A stretch of 64,000 bases of DNA from an uncultured Paracoccaceae bacterium. GTDB taxonomy: Bacteria; Pseudomonadota; Alphaproteobacteria; Rhodobacterales; Rhodobacteraceae. The number at the start of each line of letters is the position of its first letter. The stretch's first letter is position 1. The notes below the pieces were generated by a model. It worked only from the letters and a program-made list of their open reading frames with translations. It did not search any database and was not told the origin of the DNA. The DNA is taken from the NCBI GenBank assembly GCA_947489445.1, contig CANLDN010000006.1, positions 186,001-250,000 on the forward strand, read 5' to 3'. Below are positions 1-9,072 of the stretch, piece after piece. A program made the position numbers and the translations under genes.

Positions 1-1272
1 AATGCTGATCAGGCTTGAGCTGAGTACGATGGCCCAGACCCAGACCATCAGATCGCTGTTGAAGGCTGCTTCCAACACCAGAAGCTTGCCCAAAAACCCC
101 GATAGGGGTGGCAGGCCCGCCATGGCAATCGCCCCGGCAAAGAACAGACCCGCAGTGAGCGCGGTTCCGGCCATGGCCGGTTGTGGTGTCAGTTCCAGAT
201 TGGACCGCCCGGTCCGTACCAGATCAGAGATCAGGAACAGGGTTGCCGCCGCCAAGGTCGAATGCACCATGTAATAGAGCGCCGCAGCGATCCCATCGGG
301 CGTGAACAACGATATTGCCACCATCACCATGCCCATGGAACCGATCACCGAAAAGGCCACCAAACGGTCCAGCCGCTTGGCCGCCAGGACACCCACCATA
401 CCAATCGCCAGTGAAATCAGCGCGGCCGGAAGCAGCCAGACATCATGCAAGCCGGATGTGATGGCGAGGTCGGGGGGGAAGACCATCGTATAGACCCGGA
501 TGATCGCGTAGGCGCCCACCTTGGTCATGATCGCGAAAAGGGCGGCAACCGGTGCCGGTGCCTCTGCATAGCTCGACGGCAACCAGAAATGCAGCGGTAC
601 AACCGCAGCCTTGATTGCAAAAACCAGCAGCAGCAGGACGGCGGCCACACGAATGCCGACCGTTTCATCAGGGCTGATCAGTGTGACCCGATTGGCCAGA
701 TCAGCCATGTTGAGCGTGCCTGTTTCCGCATAGATCGACCCCAGCGCAAACAGGAACAGCGTCGAGCCGATCAGGTTGAAAAGTACATATTGCACCCCGG
801 CCCGCAGCCGCGCGTTGCCGCCCGCGTGGATCATCAGGCCGTAAGACGCGATCAACAGCACCTCGAAAAAGACGAAAAGGTTGAAAAGGTCACCGGTCAG
901 AAACGCCCCGATGATCCCCATCAGTTGGAATTGGAACAGCGCATGGAAATGCCGCCCCCGTTCGTCCCAGCCAGAGCCGATGGCGTAAAGCAGCACGAAA
1001 AGCGCCAGCAATGTCGTCAGCAAAACCATCAGCGTTGATAGCCTGTCACCCACCAGCACGATGCCGAATGGGGCAGCCCAATCACCCAATTGATAAAGGA
1101 TGATGGTGCCGTCTGACGCCTCCCAGGCGAGCCCTGCCGCCATCGCGATGAGCGCAAGCACGCCTGCGATGGAAAACACCCGCTGGATGCCGATATGGTA
1201 GCGCGCGGCCAGAACGATGAAAGGTGCCAGCAATGCGGGCAGGATAACCGGGGCAATGATCCAATGGCTCAT
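1..1272 (-). CDS. mrpD: Mrp-type Na+/H+ antiporter subunit D (3' end outside window)
   Basis: An integral-membrane, complex-I ND2/ND4/ND5-like subunit of the multi-subunit Mrp cation/proton antiporter. The frame stays open from the ATG at 1272 to the window edge, giving 424 codons, so the C-terminal part is missing. The translation begins MSHWIIAPVILP and is almost entirely hydrophobic helices. It contains the conserved proton-antiporter stretches GDLFNLFVFFEV and FAIKAAVVPLHFWLPSSYAEAP, with the charged Lys and Glu typical of proton-pumping subunits. The start overlaps the mrpC stop by ATGA, so translation is probably coupled. Gene order A/B-C-D fits the group of Mrp operons with fused A and B; E, F and G would be expected to the left of the window. 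Confidence 0.93.
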   Translation of the reverse strand, partial: MSHWIIAPVILPALLAPFIVLAARYHIGIQRVFSIAGVLALIAMAAGLAWEASDGTIILYQLGDWAAPFGIVLVGDRLSTLMVLLTTLLALFVLLYAIGSGWDERGRHFHALFQFQLMGIIGAFLTGDLFNLFVFFEVLLIASYGLMIHAGGNARLRAGVQYVLFNLIGSTLFLFALGSIYAETGTLNMADLANRVTLISPDETVGIRVAAVLLLLVFAIKAAVVPLHFWLPSSYAEAPAPVAALFAIMTKVGAYAIIRVYTMVFPPDLAITSGLHDVWLLPAALISLAIGMVGVLAAKRLDRLVAFSVIGSMGMVMVAISLFTPDGIAAALYYMVHSTLAAATLFLISDLVRTGRSNLELTPQPAMAGTALTAGLFFAGAIAMAGLPPLSGFLGKLLVLEAAFNSDLMVWVWAIVLSSSLISI

Positions 1273-1625
1273 GACTGACCCTCCGCCGGATCTTCGGGCA
1301 GGTCGGGTTGGTCATCGACATGGTCGTCGTTTGACCCAAGAAAAGCCCCAAGGCCGATCATCACAACCACAGCCGTCATACCAAATGAGATCACGATGGC
1401 CGTGAGTACCAATGCCTGCGGCAGCGGGTCCGCGTAAGCGGTGATATCGTCGCGCAGAACCGGTGGTGCGCCGGTAGTCAACCGACCGGATGCGAACAGA
1501 AAGACGTTCACGGCATAAGTAAGCAGTGAGATACCCAAGATAACCGGAAAGGTCCGCAGCCGCAGCAGCAGGTAAATCCCACCGGTTGTCATAATGCCGA
1601 TGGCGGATGCGACAAGAAGTTCCAT
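1269..1625 (-). CDS. mrpC: Mrp-type Na+/H+ antiporter subunit C
   Basis: A 118-residue, NuoK-like membrane subunit of the Mrp antiporter. Three hydrophobic helices are evident: near residues 3-22 (MELLVASAIGIMTTGGIYLL), 27-47 and about 70-95. The C-terminus is short and acidic (DDHVDDQPDLPEDPAEG). The length matches the MnhC/MrpC family. The ATG lies one base after the stop of the mrpA/B fusion, and the TGA overlaps the mrpD start, so the three genes form one tight transcription unit. Confidence 0.93.
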   Translation of the reverse strand: MELLVASAIGIMTTGGIYLLLRLRTFPVILGISLLTYAVNVFLFASGRLTTGAPPVLRDDITAYADPLPQALVLTAIVISFGMTAVVVMIGLGAFLGSNDDHVDDQPDLPEDPAEGQS

Positions 1626-1626
1626 G

Positions 1627-4503
1627 TTACGCGCCCTCCCTTACCGGGGTGCCTTCGGGCGGGGGCATTTCGCGGGACGGGTCAATATCCATAGGGTGTT
1701 CAGTCTCGGGCATGTGGGCGCGGCGGGCGAGCCGCGAGAAACTTTCGAGCGACAGCATCACGGCACCAACAACGGCCAGGAACACGCCCAGATCAAACAG
1801 CGCGGCAGTTGCCAGCTCAAATTCGTGGAACGGTGGGATGCGGACATAGGTGAAGTCAGAGGTCAGGAACGGTTTGCTGACAAACCACGACCCGATCCCG
1901 GTTAGCCCCGCAATCAGAACACCCGCGCCAATGACCCCGTGATAGGGATAGCGCAACCTTGCAGAGGTCCACGAAAAACCACTGGCCATGTATTGCATCA
2001 CCACCGCGATGGAGACGATCAGGCCAGAGATGAAACCCCCACCCGGTTCGTTATGGCCGCGTAGGAATATGTAGAAACCAACCATCAGGACAACAGGCAT
2101 GATGACCCGTGTCAGCACGACCATCATCATCGGATGCATGTCGCCTGCGCGGGCCTGATCATGTTTCCGGTTCAACAGCCGCGCGCGTACGGGCCCGCCC
2201 AGCAACGTTTCGGTCAGTGCGTAGATCAGCAGGGCCGCAATACCCAGCACGATGATTTCGCCGTAGGTGTCAAAGCCCCGGAAATCGACAAGGATGACGT
2301 TGACCACATTGGTGCCGCCACCGCCTTTATAGGAATTCGCCAGATGGAATTCTGAAATCGGCGATGCCACCGCGTCGCGCAAGAGGTAGTGATAGGCCAG
2401 CCCAAAGGTCGCCAGACCACCCACGATGGCCACGCTCGCATCCCGCACCCGACGCAAGACCGTGCTTTCGATGGGGGTATGATTTGGTAGGAAGTTCAGC
2501 GCCAGAAGCAGCAGGATAATCGTCACAACCTCGACGGTGAATTGCGTCATCGCCAGATCGGGCGCGCTGAAGAAGACGAACCCGATGGATACCATCAATC
2601 CGACGATCCCGATCAGGATCAGGGATAGGAAACGGTTGCGGTGCATGAACACCATCCCGCCGGTTGCGGCCACCAGCATCAACCAACCTGCGATGGGCAC
2701 GGGTCCCGCGGGTTGCATTTCGCGTGTGGGCGCGCCGACGGTGCCGGTCATCCATGCGTGAAAACCAACTGCGACAATCGCGGCGGTGCCGACGGCCGCG
2801 TAGCGCGAAAACGCGCCGTTATGCAAAGGCAGGATGATGCTTTGCGCCAGCTTGGCCGCCGCTTCGACGATAGTGTCGAAAATCGTCTTGGCCTCCGGTC
2901 GTGGCGTGCCGTCCCATAGCCGCAATGCCGGGTTGAAGATGGCGAGCATCAGCAAACCGCCGATAATCGCCGCGATCGACATGAACAGTGCGGGCACCAG
3001 ACCGTGCCATATCTTGAAATAGGCGGTTGGTACGTCAAGCACGCCGCCCAGCACCGAAGCGGTGACAAGTTTGACGAATGGTTCCGCAAGGAACGGTGCG
3101 ACTCCGATTACCACGACCAAAACGACAAGGATCGCGGGGGGCATCCACAGGCCTGCACCCGGATCATGTGGCTTGGCCGGATAGTCATCGCGCACCGGCC
3201 CCATGAACACATGACCGATCAGGCGGAAGCAATAGGCCGCGGAAAAGAGCGATCCGATTGTTGCCAGCACGGGTACGAGCCAAGGGCTGTTGAAGAGGAC
3301 GGTATGCGTGGCCTCTTCCAGCATCATTTCCTTGGATAGGAAGCCGTTCAGCAGTGGAATGCCCGCCATGGACAGTGCGGCCAGTGTCGCCACGATAAAT
3401 GTGATCGGCATCAATTTGCGCAGGCCACCCAGACGCCGAATGTCGCGGGTGTGGGCTTCGTGATCGATGATCCCGGCGGACATGAACAGGGCAGCCTTGA
3501 ACGTGGCGTGGTTGAGGATGTGAAACATCGCTGCCATTGCGCCGAAGGCCGTGCCAGTGCCCAAAAGCATCGTAATCAGCCCCAGATGGCTGACGGTCGA
3601 GAAGGCGAGCAGCGCCTTGAGGTCATGTTTGAACAGCGCAATGACCGCGCCAAGCACCATCGTGATCAGCCCGGCGGTTGTCACGATGACGAACCATTCG
3701 GGCGTGCCGGACAGAACCGGCCACATCCGCGCCATCAGGAAGATGCCTGCCTTCACCATGGTGGCCGAGTGCAGATAGGCCGATACCGGTGTCGGCGCGG
3801 CCATCGCGTGTGGCAGCCAGAAATGGAACGGGAATTGAGCGGATTTTGTAAAGCAGCCCAGCAGGATCAGGATAAGCGCGGGCACATAGAGCGGATCAGC
3901 CTGAATAAGGTCGCGGTTTTGCAAAATCACGCTGAGGTCATAGCTGCCTACGATCTGGCCTAGGATCAGCATCCCACCGATCATCGCCAAGCCACCCATG
4001 CCGGTAACGGTCAGGGCCATTCGCGCCCCTTGCCGCCCTTCGGGCAGATGTTTCCAATAGCCGATCAGGAGGAAGGATGAGAGCGACGTCAATTCCCAGA
4101 AAATCAGCAGAAGCAATATGTTATCGCTGAGCACGATGCCCACCATCGCGCCTTGAAAAAGCAGCAGATAGGTAAAGAATTCGCCCATATTGTCATCGCG
4201 GCTCAGGTAGTGGCGCGCGTAGGCGATGATCAGAAGACCGATGCCAAGGATCAGGAGGGCAAAGAAAAAGCCCAGCCCATCCAGCATCAAGGTAAAGTTC
4301 AACCCCAGCGATGGTATCCAATCGACCCGGGCCATCACCACCTCTCCGGCCATGATCGCTGGCAGGTTGGTGAGCAGGCCGATAAAGGCGGCCAGCGATA
4401 CGGTGAATGTCACACCGGCACATGCAGCACGGCCCGCGGTATTCATCAATCCAGGTAGAAGCGCGCCGAAGAAGGGCAAAGCAACGATAAAGAAGAGAGA
4501 CAC
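1627..4503 (-). CDS. mrpA: Mrp-type Na+/H+ antiporter subunit A fused to subunit B
   Basis: A 958-residue membrane protein that combines MrpA (NuoL-like, the large proton-translocating subunit) with MrpB. The order is an N-terminal ND5-like antiporter core (about 80-400, with FTKSAQFPFHFWLPHAMAAP and histidine-rich helices), an MrpA C-terminal DUF4040-type block around 620-690 (FFSAPDLAMTQFTVEVVT), then an MnhB-type block about 800-930 (RGHNEPGGGFISGL). The frame is open back to an ATG at 4596. I chose the GTG at 4503 because it follows an AGGAG ribosome site by three bases and gives the hydrophobic N-terminus expected of MrpA. A fused A/B subunit is known from alphaproteobacterial Pha/Mrp systems linked to Na+/K+ and alkaline-pH tolerance. 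Confidence 0.93.
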   Translation of the reverse strand: MSLFFIVALPFFGALLPGLMNTAGRAACAGVTFTVSLAAFIGLLTNLPAIMAGEVVMARVDWIPSLGLNFTLMLDGLGFFFALLILGIGLLIIAYARHYLSRDDNMGEFFTYLLLFQGAMVGIVLSDNILLLLIFWELTSLSSFLLIGYWKHLPEGRQGARMALTVTGMGGLAMIGGMLILGQIVGSYDLSVILQNRDLIQADPLYVPALILILLGCFTKSAQFPFHFWLPHAMAAPTPVSAYLHSATMVKAGIFLMARMWPVLSGTPEWFVIVTTAGLITMVLGAVIALFKHDLKALLAFSTVSHLGLITMLLGTGTAFGAMAAMFHILNHATFKAALFMSAGIIDHEAHTRDIRRLGGLRKLMPITFIVATLAALSMAGIPLLNGFLSKEMMLEEATHTVLFNSPWLVPVLATIGSLFSAAYCFRLIGHVFMGPVRDDYPAKPHDPGAGLWMPPAILVVLVVVIGVAPFLAEPFVKLVTASVLGGVLDVPTAYFKIWHGLVPALFMSIAAIIGGLLMLAIFNPALRLWDGTPRPEAKTIFDTIVEAAAKLAQSIILPLHNGAFSRYAAVGTAAIVAVGFHAWMTGTVGAPTREMQPAGPVPIAGWLMLVAATGGMVFMHRNRFLSLILIGIVGLMVSIGFVFFSAPDLAMTQFTVEVVTIILLLLALNFLPNHTPIESTVLRRVRDASVAIVGGLATFGLAYHYLLRDAVASPISEFHLANSYKGGGGTNVVNVILVDFRGFDTYGEIIVLGIAALLIYALTETLLGGPVRARLLNRKHDQARAGDMHPMMMVVLTRVIMPVVLMVGFYIFLRGHNEPGGGFISGLIVSIAVVMQYMASGFSWTSARLRYPYHGVIGAGVLIAGLTGIGSWFVSKPFLTSDFTYVRIPPFHEFELATAALFDLGVFLAVVGAVMLSLESFSRLARRAHMPETEHPMDIDPSREMPPPEGTPVREGA

Positions 4504-4816
4504 GAGAGCTCCTGATCCGATGAAATTTTTCGTATGCCAAGAACTGCATCGAATTTGCAAAATCTCAAGGGCAATCGACAGATATTCTGTCGTCATTCGC
4601 GCCCTGAGATGTCCGGACCAGTAGCATCAATTTAAAACAAGATGCTGGAGAGGCGCAACCAAGTTCGGTTGTCCCGCTACGCTTGTAAGGGGCGCATACA
4701 TTATTTGCATTCGGACGCGGCGTTTATCACGCCACATTGGCCGTGTTGCAGCGCGAAAAAAGCGTTACGCCACCTTGGTGGCATAACGCGGTATTCTGAT
4801 CACGAAGGTTGTGGTG
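4504..4816. other. Intergenic spacer upstream of the mrp operon
   Basis: This 313-bp spacer separates the mrp operon from the PstS/OmpA chimera. It must hold the mrp promoter and it holds the terminator at 4756-4789. I do not see a convincing -35/-10 pair or a small gene. Confidence 0.5.
4756..4789 (-). terminator. Rho-independent terminator of the PstS/OmpA gene
   Basis: Read on the minus strand, a 13-bp stem (one mismatch, two-base loop) built from GCGTTACGCCACC and GGTGGCATAACGC at 4762-4789 is followed directly by a run of six T residues. It lies 28 bp past the stop codon at 4817 and so isolates that gene from the mrp operon. Confidence 0.88.
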
Positions 4817-6373
4817 CTAGCGCAGCCAGATCTCAACCCGGCGGTTGCTTTCGCGTCCATCTGCCGTTGTGTTGCAACCAACAGGGGCCAATGGTCCGTA
4901 CGTGCTAACGCTCACCCGGCCCGCAAGCGCATCACCTGCCGCCGAACCCACCAATGCATCGCGCACACTGGTCGCCCGCAGCAGGGCCAGCCGTTCGTTC
5001 AGGTCAAAACGTCCAACATCGTCGGTGAAGCCGATGACAAGAATGTCACGATTGCGCGCCTCGGGACTGTTGAGGTAGGCAACCATGCGTTCCACGTCGT
5101 CCTGCGATTTCGTATCCAGCCGCGCCGACCCCGATGTGAAGCGGAACGTGGTTGACAGACGATCGGCCGTTGCCAGGTCACGCGCAAAGTTTTGAACCAA
5201 CCCAAGCGTCGAACCAGTCGTTGCGGACAAGATCGCAGAGGTCATACGTGTGCCTTGCAGGCTGATTGGCTGCGTCACAATCGTCTGATCGACATAGCCT
5301 GCCCCTTGGATCATCGCCTGCGCATCAGCAGATGTCAGATATTGCAGGAAATTCGATTGTGTCCCTGTCTGACCATCATCGGCGGTATAGGCATAAACAC
5401 GTTGGCTGAGCGGGTATTCTTCCGCTTTGATCGAAAAGTCATTTGCATAGGCCAATGGACCGCATGACTGTCGGATTGGCAGTACTTCGGTGTCCCCGTG
5501 GCCAGACAGGCTGGTGATTGTGATGGCGTTTTCGTCTGACGCGACAGTCGACGCCGCCTGGCTTTCACTTTCGGACCGTTCTGCGCTGCGCCGCAGGCGT
5601 ACGCGGTTTGGCTCCAGAACAAGCTCTGCGAACGCATCGTCGAGCGTTGAGCCTTCGGAGGGTAGCAACATCCGGATAGGGGCATTTTCACCACCCAGTT
5701 CCGACCAGTTTCTAATCCGACCGGCTGCGATCTGTGCCAGTTCTTCCAACGATACGGACCGAACAGGGTTATTGGGGTGTATCACCGGCACCAGCGCATC
5801 AAGTGCGACAACACGTTCGCGCCGTTCGTCGCGCAGATCCACCCGACCGGATGCCACTACTGCATCAGCGATTGATGCCGGTACCGGGCTTGTCGAGATA
5901 TTCATATCGACACCGCCAGCGACCAATTGCTGGAAACCCGCAAGTGTCGGCTGAACGGAGATATCAACGTTGCCTTCGATGGTTGTCATCGTGCTGTCGC
6001 GCAATTCGACACGCGCCACGCCGCCATTGTCATCGGGGAAGGACCAGCCAACAAGGTTTTGCTTTGTCGCAAAACCATTCACAAGCGCTTGCAGCAGTTC
6101 GGTTTTGTCTGTTTCTGATACCGATACCACCATTTCAAGATTGCCGGCGGCTGCGGGGCACGCCGCGCCATCACATATGGTTGTGTCGCGCGACAGGCGT
6201 AGTTCGCCAAGTTCGGTCTGCATAACGTAAACGGAATCGTCGAAAGATACCAATTCGCCCGTGATGCTGATTGATCGATCCGGACTTGAGATTGTCACCT
6301 GCTCAGCGGTCGCAATCGCTGGCATTGCGGCCAAAAGCGCGGCGATCGAAATGCGTTGGCAAAGTTGTGTCAT
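4817..6373 (-). CDS. Periplasmic PstS-like binding domain fused to OmpA C-terminal domain
   Basis: A 518-residue exported protein. The start at 6373 (MTQLCQRISIAALL...) gives a clean Sec signal peptide with cleavage near ATA-EQ and sits behind a GAGGTT ribosome site; the frame is open further upstream but with atypical sequence. Residues about 110-350 look like a phosphate/anion-type substrate-binding fold (LEELAQIAAGRIRNWSELGG, SQRVYAYT). Residues about 400-518 are an OmpA-like peptidoglycan-binding domain (TTFRFTSGSARLD, VIGFTDDVG, final NRRVEIWLR). This pairing would tether a ligand-binding domain to the cell wall. It starts 145 bp after the second TRAP binding protein and ends at a strong terminator. 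The ligand is not readable from sequence. Confidence 0.82.
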   Translation of the reverse strand: MTQLCQRISIAALLAAMPAIATAEQVTISSPDRSISITGELVSFDDSVYVMQTELGELRLSRDTTICDGAACPAAAGNLEMVVSVSETDKTELLQALVNGFATKQNLVGWSFPDDNGGVARVELRDSTMTTIEGNVDISVQPTLAGFQQLVAGGVDMNISTSPVPASIADAVVASGRVDLRDERRERVVALDALVPVIHPNNPVRSVSLEELAQIAAGRIRNWSELGGENAPIRMLLPSEGSTLDDAFAELVLEPNRVRLRRSAERSESESQAASTVASDENAITITSLSGHGDTEVLPIRQSCGPLAYANDFSIKAEEYPLSQRVYAYTADDGQTGTQSNFLQYLTSADAQAMIQGAGYVDQTIVTQPISLQGTRMTSAILSATTGSTLGLVQNFARDLATADRLSTTFRFTSGSARLDTKSQDDVERMVAYLNSPEARNRDILVIGFTDDVGRFDLNERLALLRATSVRDALVGSAAGDALAGRVSVSTYGPLAPVGCNTTADGRESNRRVEIWLR

Positions 6374-6518
6374 AATGGAACCTCGGTCTAAGTAGCTTGC
6401 ACATGCCTTCAGCGTTGCGCAAAAAATGCGTGGTATTTCGAATGCAGGTTGATCAGTGACTGGCAAGACTTGCGTGCTTGGCCTTGTACCTATGGATGTC
6501 TTTGTCATTCTCGGTTCC

Positions 6519-7649
6519 CTAGTACGCACTGGCGGTGTTGATATCGTCGATCCACGTCTGTCGCAGGCTTGAATAGCGTTCGATCGAATGGGCGGACCAC
6601 GGCATCAGTTTCTTGCGGAAATCGATGTAGCTGTCGTAGATGCGCATCGACAGATCATCGAATTCTGCGGCTTCGGCGATAACGTCTTCGGCCATCCGTG
6701 CGGCTTCCAGCCAGACGTCAGCAGGCAGGATGGTCAGCTTTGCATCATATTCATTGACCAGTTGGATCAACGAGCGCCCGTTTTCACCCCGGAATTCGGC
6801 CATGGTGATGGCGGATTCTGTCGCACAGCAGGCTTCGATGATTGTGCGCTCAGACGGTGTGAGGGAGTCCCAGAATTGTTGGTTCAAGCCAAGCGTGATG
6901 CTGGAACCCGGATCGTGAAAACCGGGCTGCATGTAGTATGGCAGCAGCTTTTGGAAGCCAAAGCCTTTGTCAGCGAGCGGGCCATTCCATTCAACGGCGT
7001 CGATATCACCGTTGAACAATGCATCGACCAGCGCATCAGCCGGCAATGAAACCGGTGTTCCGCCGACGCGCCTGACAACTTCGCCGCCATAGCCGGAAAT
7101 CCGCATGCGCAGTCCGCTCATGTCAGACAGCGATTCGATTGGCTTTGCGAACCAGCCGCCGGGCTGAACGCCGGACCCGCCGCAGACCAATGCCTTGATA
7201 TTATAGCGGGCATAGAGCTCGTCCATCAGCGGTCGGGCGCCACCTTCGCGCAGCCAAGTGCCGTTTTCTTCGCAGGTGAACCCGTTTGGCACGGTGTTCA
7301 GGAATTGAAATCCAGGGTGTTCCTTGCGCCAGTAGCCACTGATCGCGTGAAACATCTCGGCCTCGCCGCGCTGCACTGCGAATAGCGATTCAAAGGCCGG
7401 AAAAAGTTCACCGGATGCGTTCAGTTCAACCGTGACAGACCCGTTTGTCGCAGCTGTGATCCGGTCGGCAAGGCGCTGGGCGCTTTCGTGATATCCGCGT
7501 GATGTCCGGCTCCACGTTGTTGTGAGCCGCGCGATCTTGGTTTGGGCCGTTGCGATGGAAGGTGCGGCAAGTGCCGCTGTCGTGCCAACACCGGCGGCCA
7601 GCAACATTTTTCGGCGAGAGAGCGCTTGGGTCAATTTTGCGTCCTTCAT
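6519..7649 (-). CDS. TRAP transporter solute-binding protein, TakP/DctP family, Tat signal
   Basis: A 376-residue periplasmic binding protein. The N-terminus carries a twin-arginine signal (SRRKMLLAAGVG, cleavage near ATA-QT). The body has family features: GYHESAQRLADRI, FNGDIDAVEWNGPLADKGFGF and GSSITLGLNQQFWDSLTP. These resemble TakP/FcbT1-type TRAP proteins, several of which bind 2-oxo acids or other carboxylates; the ligand here is inferred only at class level. Its ATG overlaps the TGA of the upstream binding protein by four bases. No DctQ or DctM membrane subunits are encoded nearby, so it is an orphan binding protein or uses a permease encoded elsewhere. Confidence 0.85.
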   Translation of the reverse strand: MKDAKLTQALSRRKMLLAAGVGTTAALAAPSIATAQTKIARLTTTWSRTSRGYHESAQRLADRITAATNGSVTVELNASGELFPAFESLFAVQRGEAEMFHAISGYWRKEHPGFQFLNTVPNGFTCEENGTWLREGGARPLMDELYARYNIKALVCGGSGVQPGGWFAKPIESLSDMSGLRMRISGYGGEVVRRVGGTPVSLPADALVDALFNGDIDAVEWNGPLADKGFGFQKLLPYYMQPGFHDPGSSITLGLNQQFWDSLTPSERTIIEACCATESAITMAEFRGENGRSLIQLVNEYDAKLTILPADVWLEAARMAEDVIAEAAEFDDLSMRIYDSYIDFRKKLMPWSAHSIERYSSLRQTWIDDINTASAY

Positions 7650-8722
7650 GACAATGCCTCCCGGCGAGCCGCGACATATTCGCCGTCGGAATTTGCGGTC
7701 CAGCTTGATACGGCCGACCGCATATCGTGGAATGATTGGTAGATATCGCCGACAATGCTGGTAGACTGACCGATTTGAGTTTGCTGGGCGATCACGGCGG
7801 CAACCAATGCAGATTTGACGTCATCACTGTAAGTGATTTGCGTCCCGCCTGCGGCGATGAAGCGGTTTAGTGACATGGCGCTGTTGAAATTTGCGCGGCT
7901 CAACATCAGGTCATTTTCAGCCTGAATGCAGGTTTCCAGCAGGCTGCGATCACCTGCGTCCAACCCTTCCCAGCGGGCGAGGTTGAACCCGACAGACAGG
8001 CAGCGCGTGGGCTGGTCCATGCTGGGGCTTACGAGGTAACTTGCACCCGTCTCAAGTTCTGCCATGACAGCGTCGCTGGCTTCACCCAGATAGGCCAAGG
8101 CGACGTCACCGGATTTGATCCGGGCCGCGGCCTCTTCATCAGTGCCGGAAATGACATTGGCACCCACGGATGACAGGACCTGCGCCCATTGCCCGTTGGC
8201 GTGCACGGCTTGCCCCTGAAGATCAGTCAGATTTTGGACATTGGTCCCGGCCCAGCCGCCCATGCTGGCGCCAAAAAGCCCAGCAGGCAGCGGCTTGATG
8301 CCGGATTCAAAAGCAAGATCATCCCAAAGATATTGGCCGCCGAAGAAATACAACCATGATGCGTGTTCTTCCGCATTCAGCCCAAGAGGGACGGAATGAA
8401 AGAAGTCATAGCCTTTGGATTTTGGTGCCCACATGCCTTCATGTGCGTGATACAGGTCAACATCACCAGCTGACACTTGATCATGCAGAGCGACGCCAAT
8501 ACTTGGGTCGGCGACTGAGAGGTTAACTGTGATGCGGCGGTCTGTTGCCACGCTGACGCGGTTTACAATCCGTTGCGCGCTGGCACCGTACAACGATGTT
8601 TTTGGATCCCATATGCTGACAAGATCAAGCTGCAGGTTGCTTTGCGCCACCGCCGGTGAAGCAAGCGCTGCAGAGCCGGCCAGTGTCTGAATAAATCGTC
8701 TACGTTTCAACATATTCTCCAT
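7646..8722 (-). CDS. TRAP-type solute-binding protein, second paralogue
   Basis: A 358-residue exported binding protein with a Tat-like leader (RRRFIQTLAGSAALASPAVAQ). The shared pattern with its downstream neighbour (ASAQRIVNRVSVATDRRITVNL, VDLYHAHEGMW, LGLNAEEHASW, LYFFGG) places it in the same DctP/TakP superfamily, although it is clearly diverged. It overlaps the next gene by ATGA. MENM or MLKR could be the start; either keeps the signal intact. With no permease genes present, the pair may act as sensors, scavenging proteins, or alternative subunits for a distant TRAP transporter. Confidence 0.78.
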   Translation of the reverse strand: MENMLKRRRFIQTLAGSAALASPAVAQSNLQLDLVSIWDPKTSLYGASAQRIVNRVSVATDRRITVNLSVADPSIGVALHDQVSAGDVDLYHAHEGMWAPKSKGYDFFHSVPLGLNAEEHASWLYFFGGQYLWDDLAFESGIKPLPAGLFGASMGGWAGTNVQNLTDLQGQAVHANGQWAQVLSSVGANVISGTDEEAAARIKSGDVALAYLGEASDAVMAELETGASYLVSPSMDQPTRCLSVGFNLARWEGLDAGDRSLLETCIQAENDLMLSRANFNSAMSLNRFIAAGGTQITYSDDVKSALVAAVIAQQTQIGQSTSIVGDIYQSFHDMRSAVSSWTANSDGEYVAARREALS

Positions 8723-9072
8723 TTCCTTTTGTTGGACCGCTAGTTACGAATTATGTCTAGTTTGGCGCAAACACATGACGTAATGGGGATTTTTGACCTT
8801 TTTTGTAGGTTTATGTATTTTTATGATATATTTTGTACTTTTTTATACAATCTAAAATTGTAGTAATAGAACTTTCCATGGGTACCGTCTGCGCGCTTTG
8901 CGGTTGGCATGACAGTCGCGTGCAGTTCAAAAAGATTTACGAAATCTCACGAGAACCATGGAGGGATTTCGTATGGTTAACTGGACTCTACAAATGCGTG
9001 AAAGCCAACTACAAACCTTGATACGAAACCAATGAAGGCGACCGCTATCGATCTGTCGGGTACGACGCCGCG
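8723..9072. other. AT-rich spacer between the crp-like gene and the TRAP pair
   Basis: This 350-bp non-coding stretch is much more AT-rich than its surroundings between about 8785 and 8870. It very probably holds the promoter of the TRAP binding-protein pair. An interrupted inverted repeat with 8-bp arms ACGAAATC / GATTTCGT lies at 8939-8972, but without a T-tract. Regulation by the adjacent Crp-like protein would be a natural guess; I do not see a clear CRP-type palindrome. Confidence 0.45.

Noticed and set aside
445..1038. 197-residue plus-strand ORF opposite mrpD
   Set aside because: It is antisense to a clear membrane-protein gene and is highly charged (Gln/Arg/Asp-rich), as expected for the complement of hydrophobic codons.
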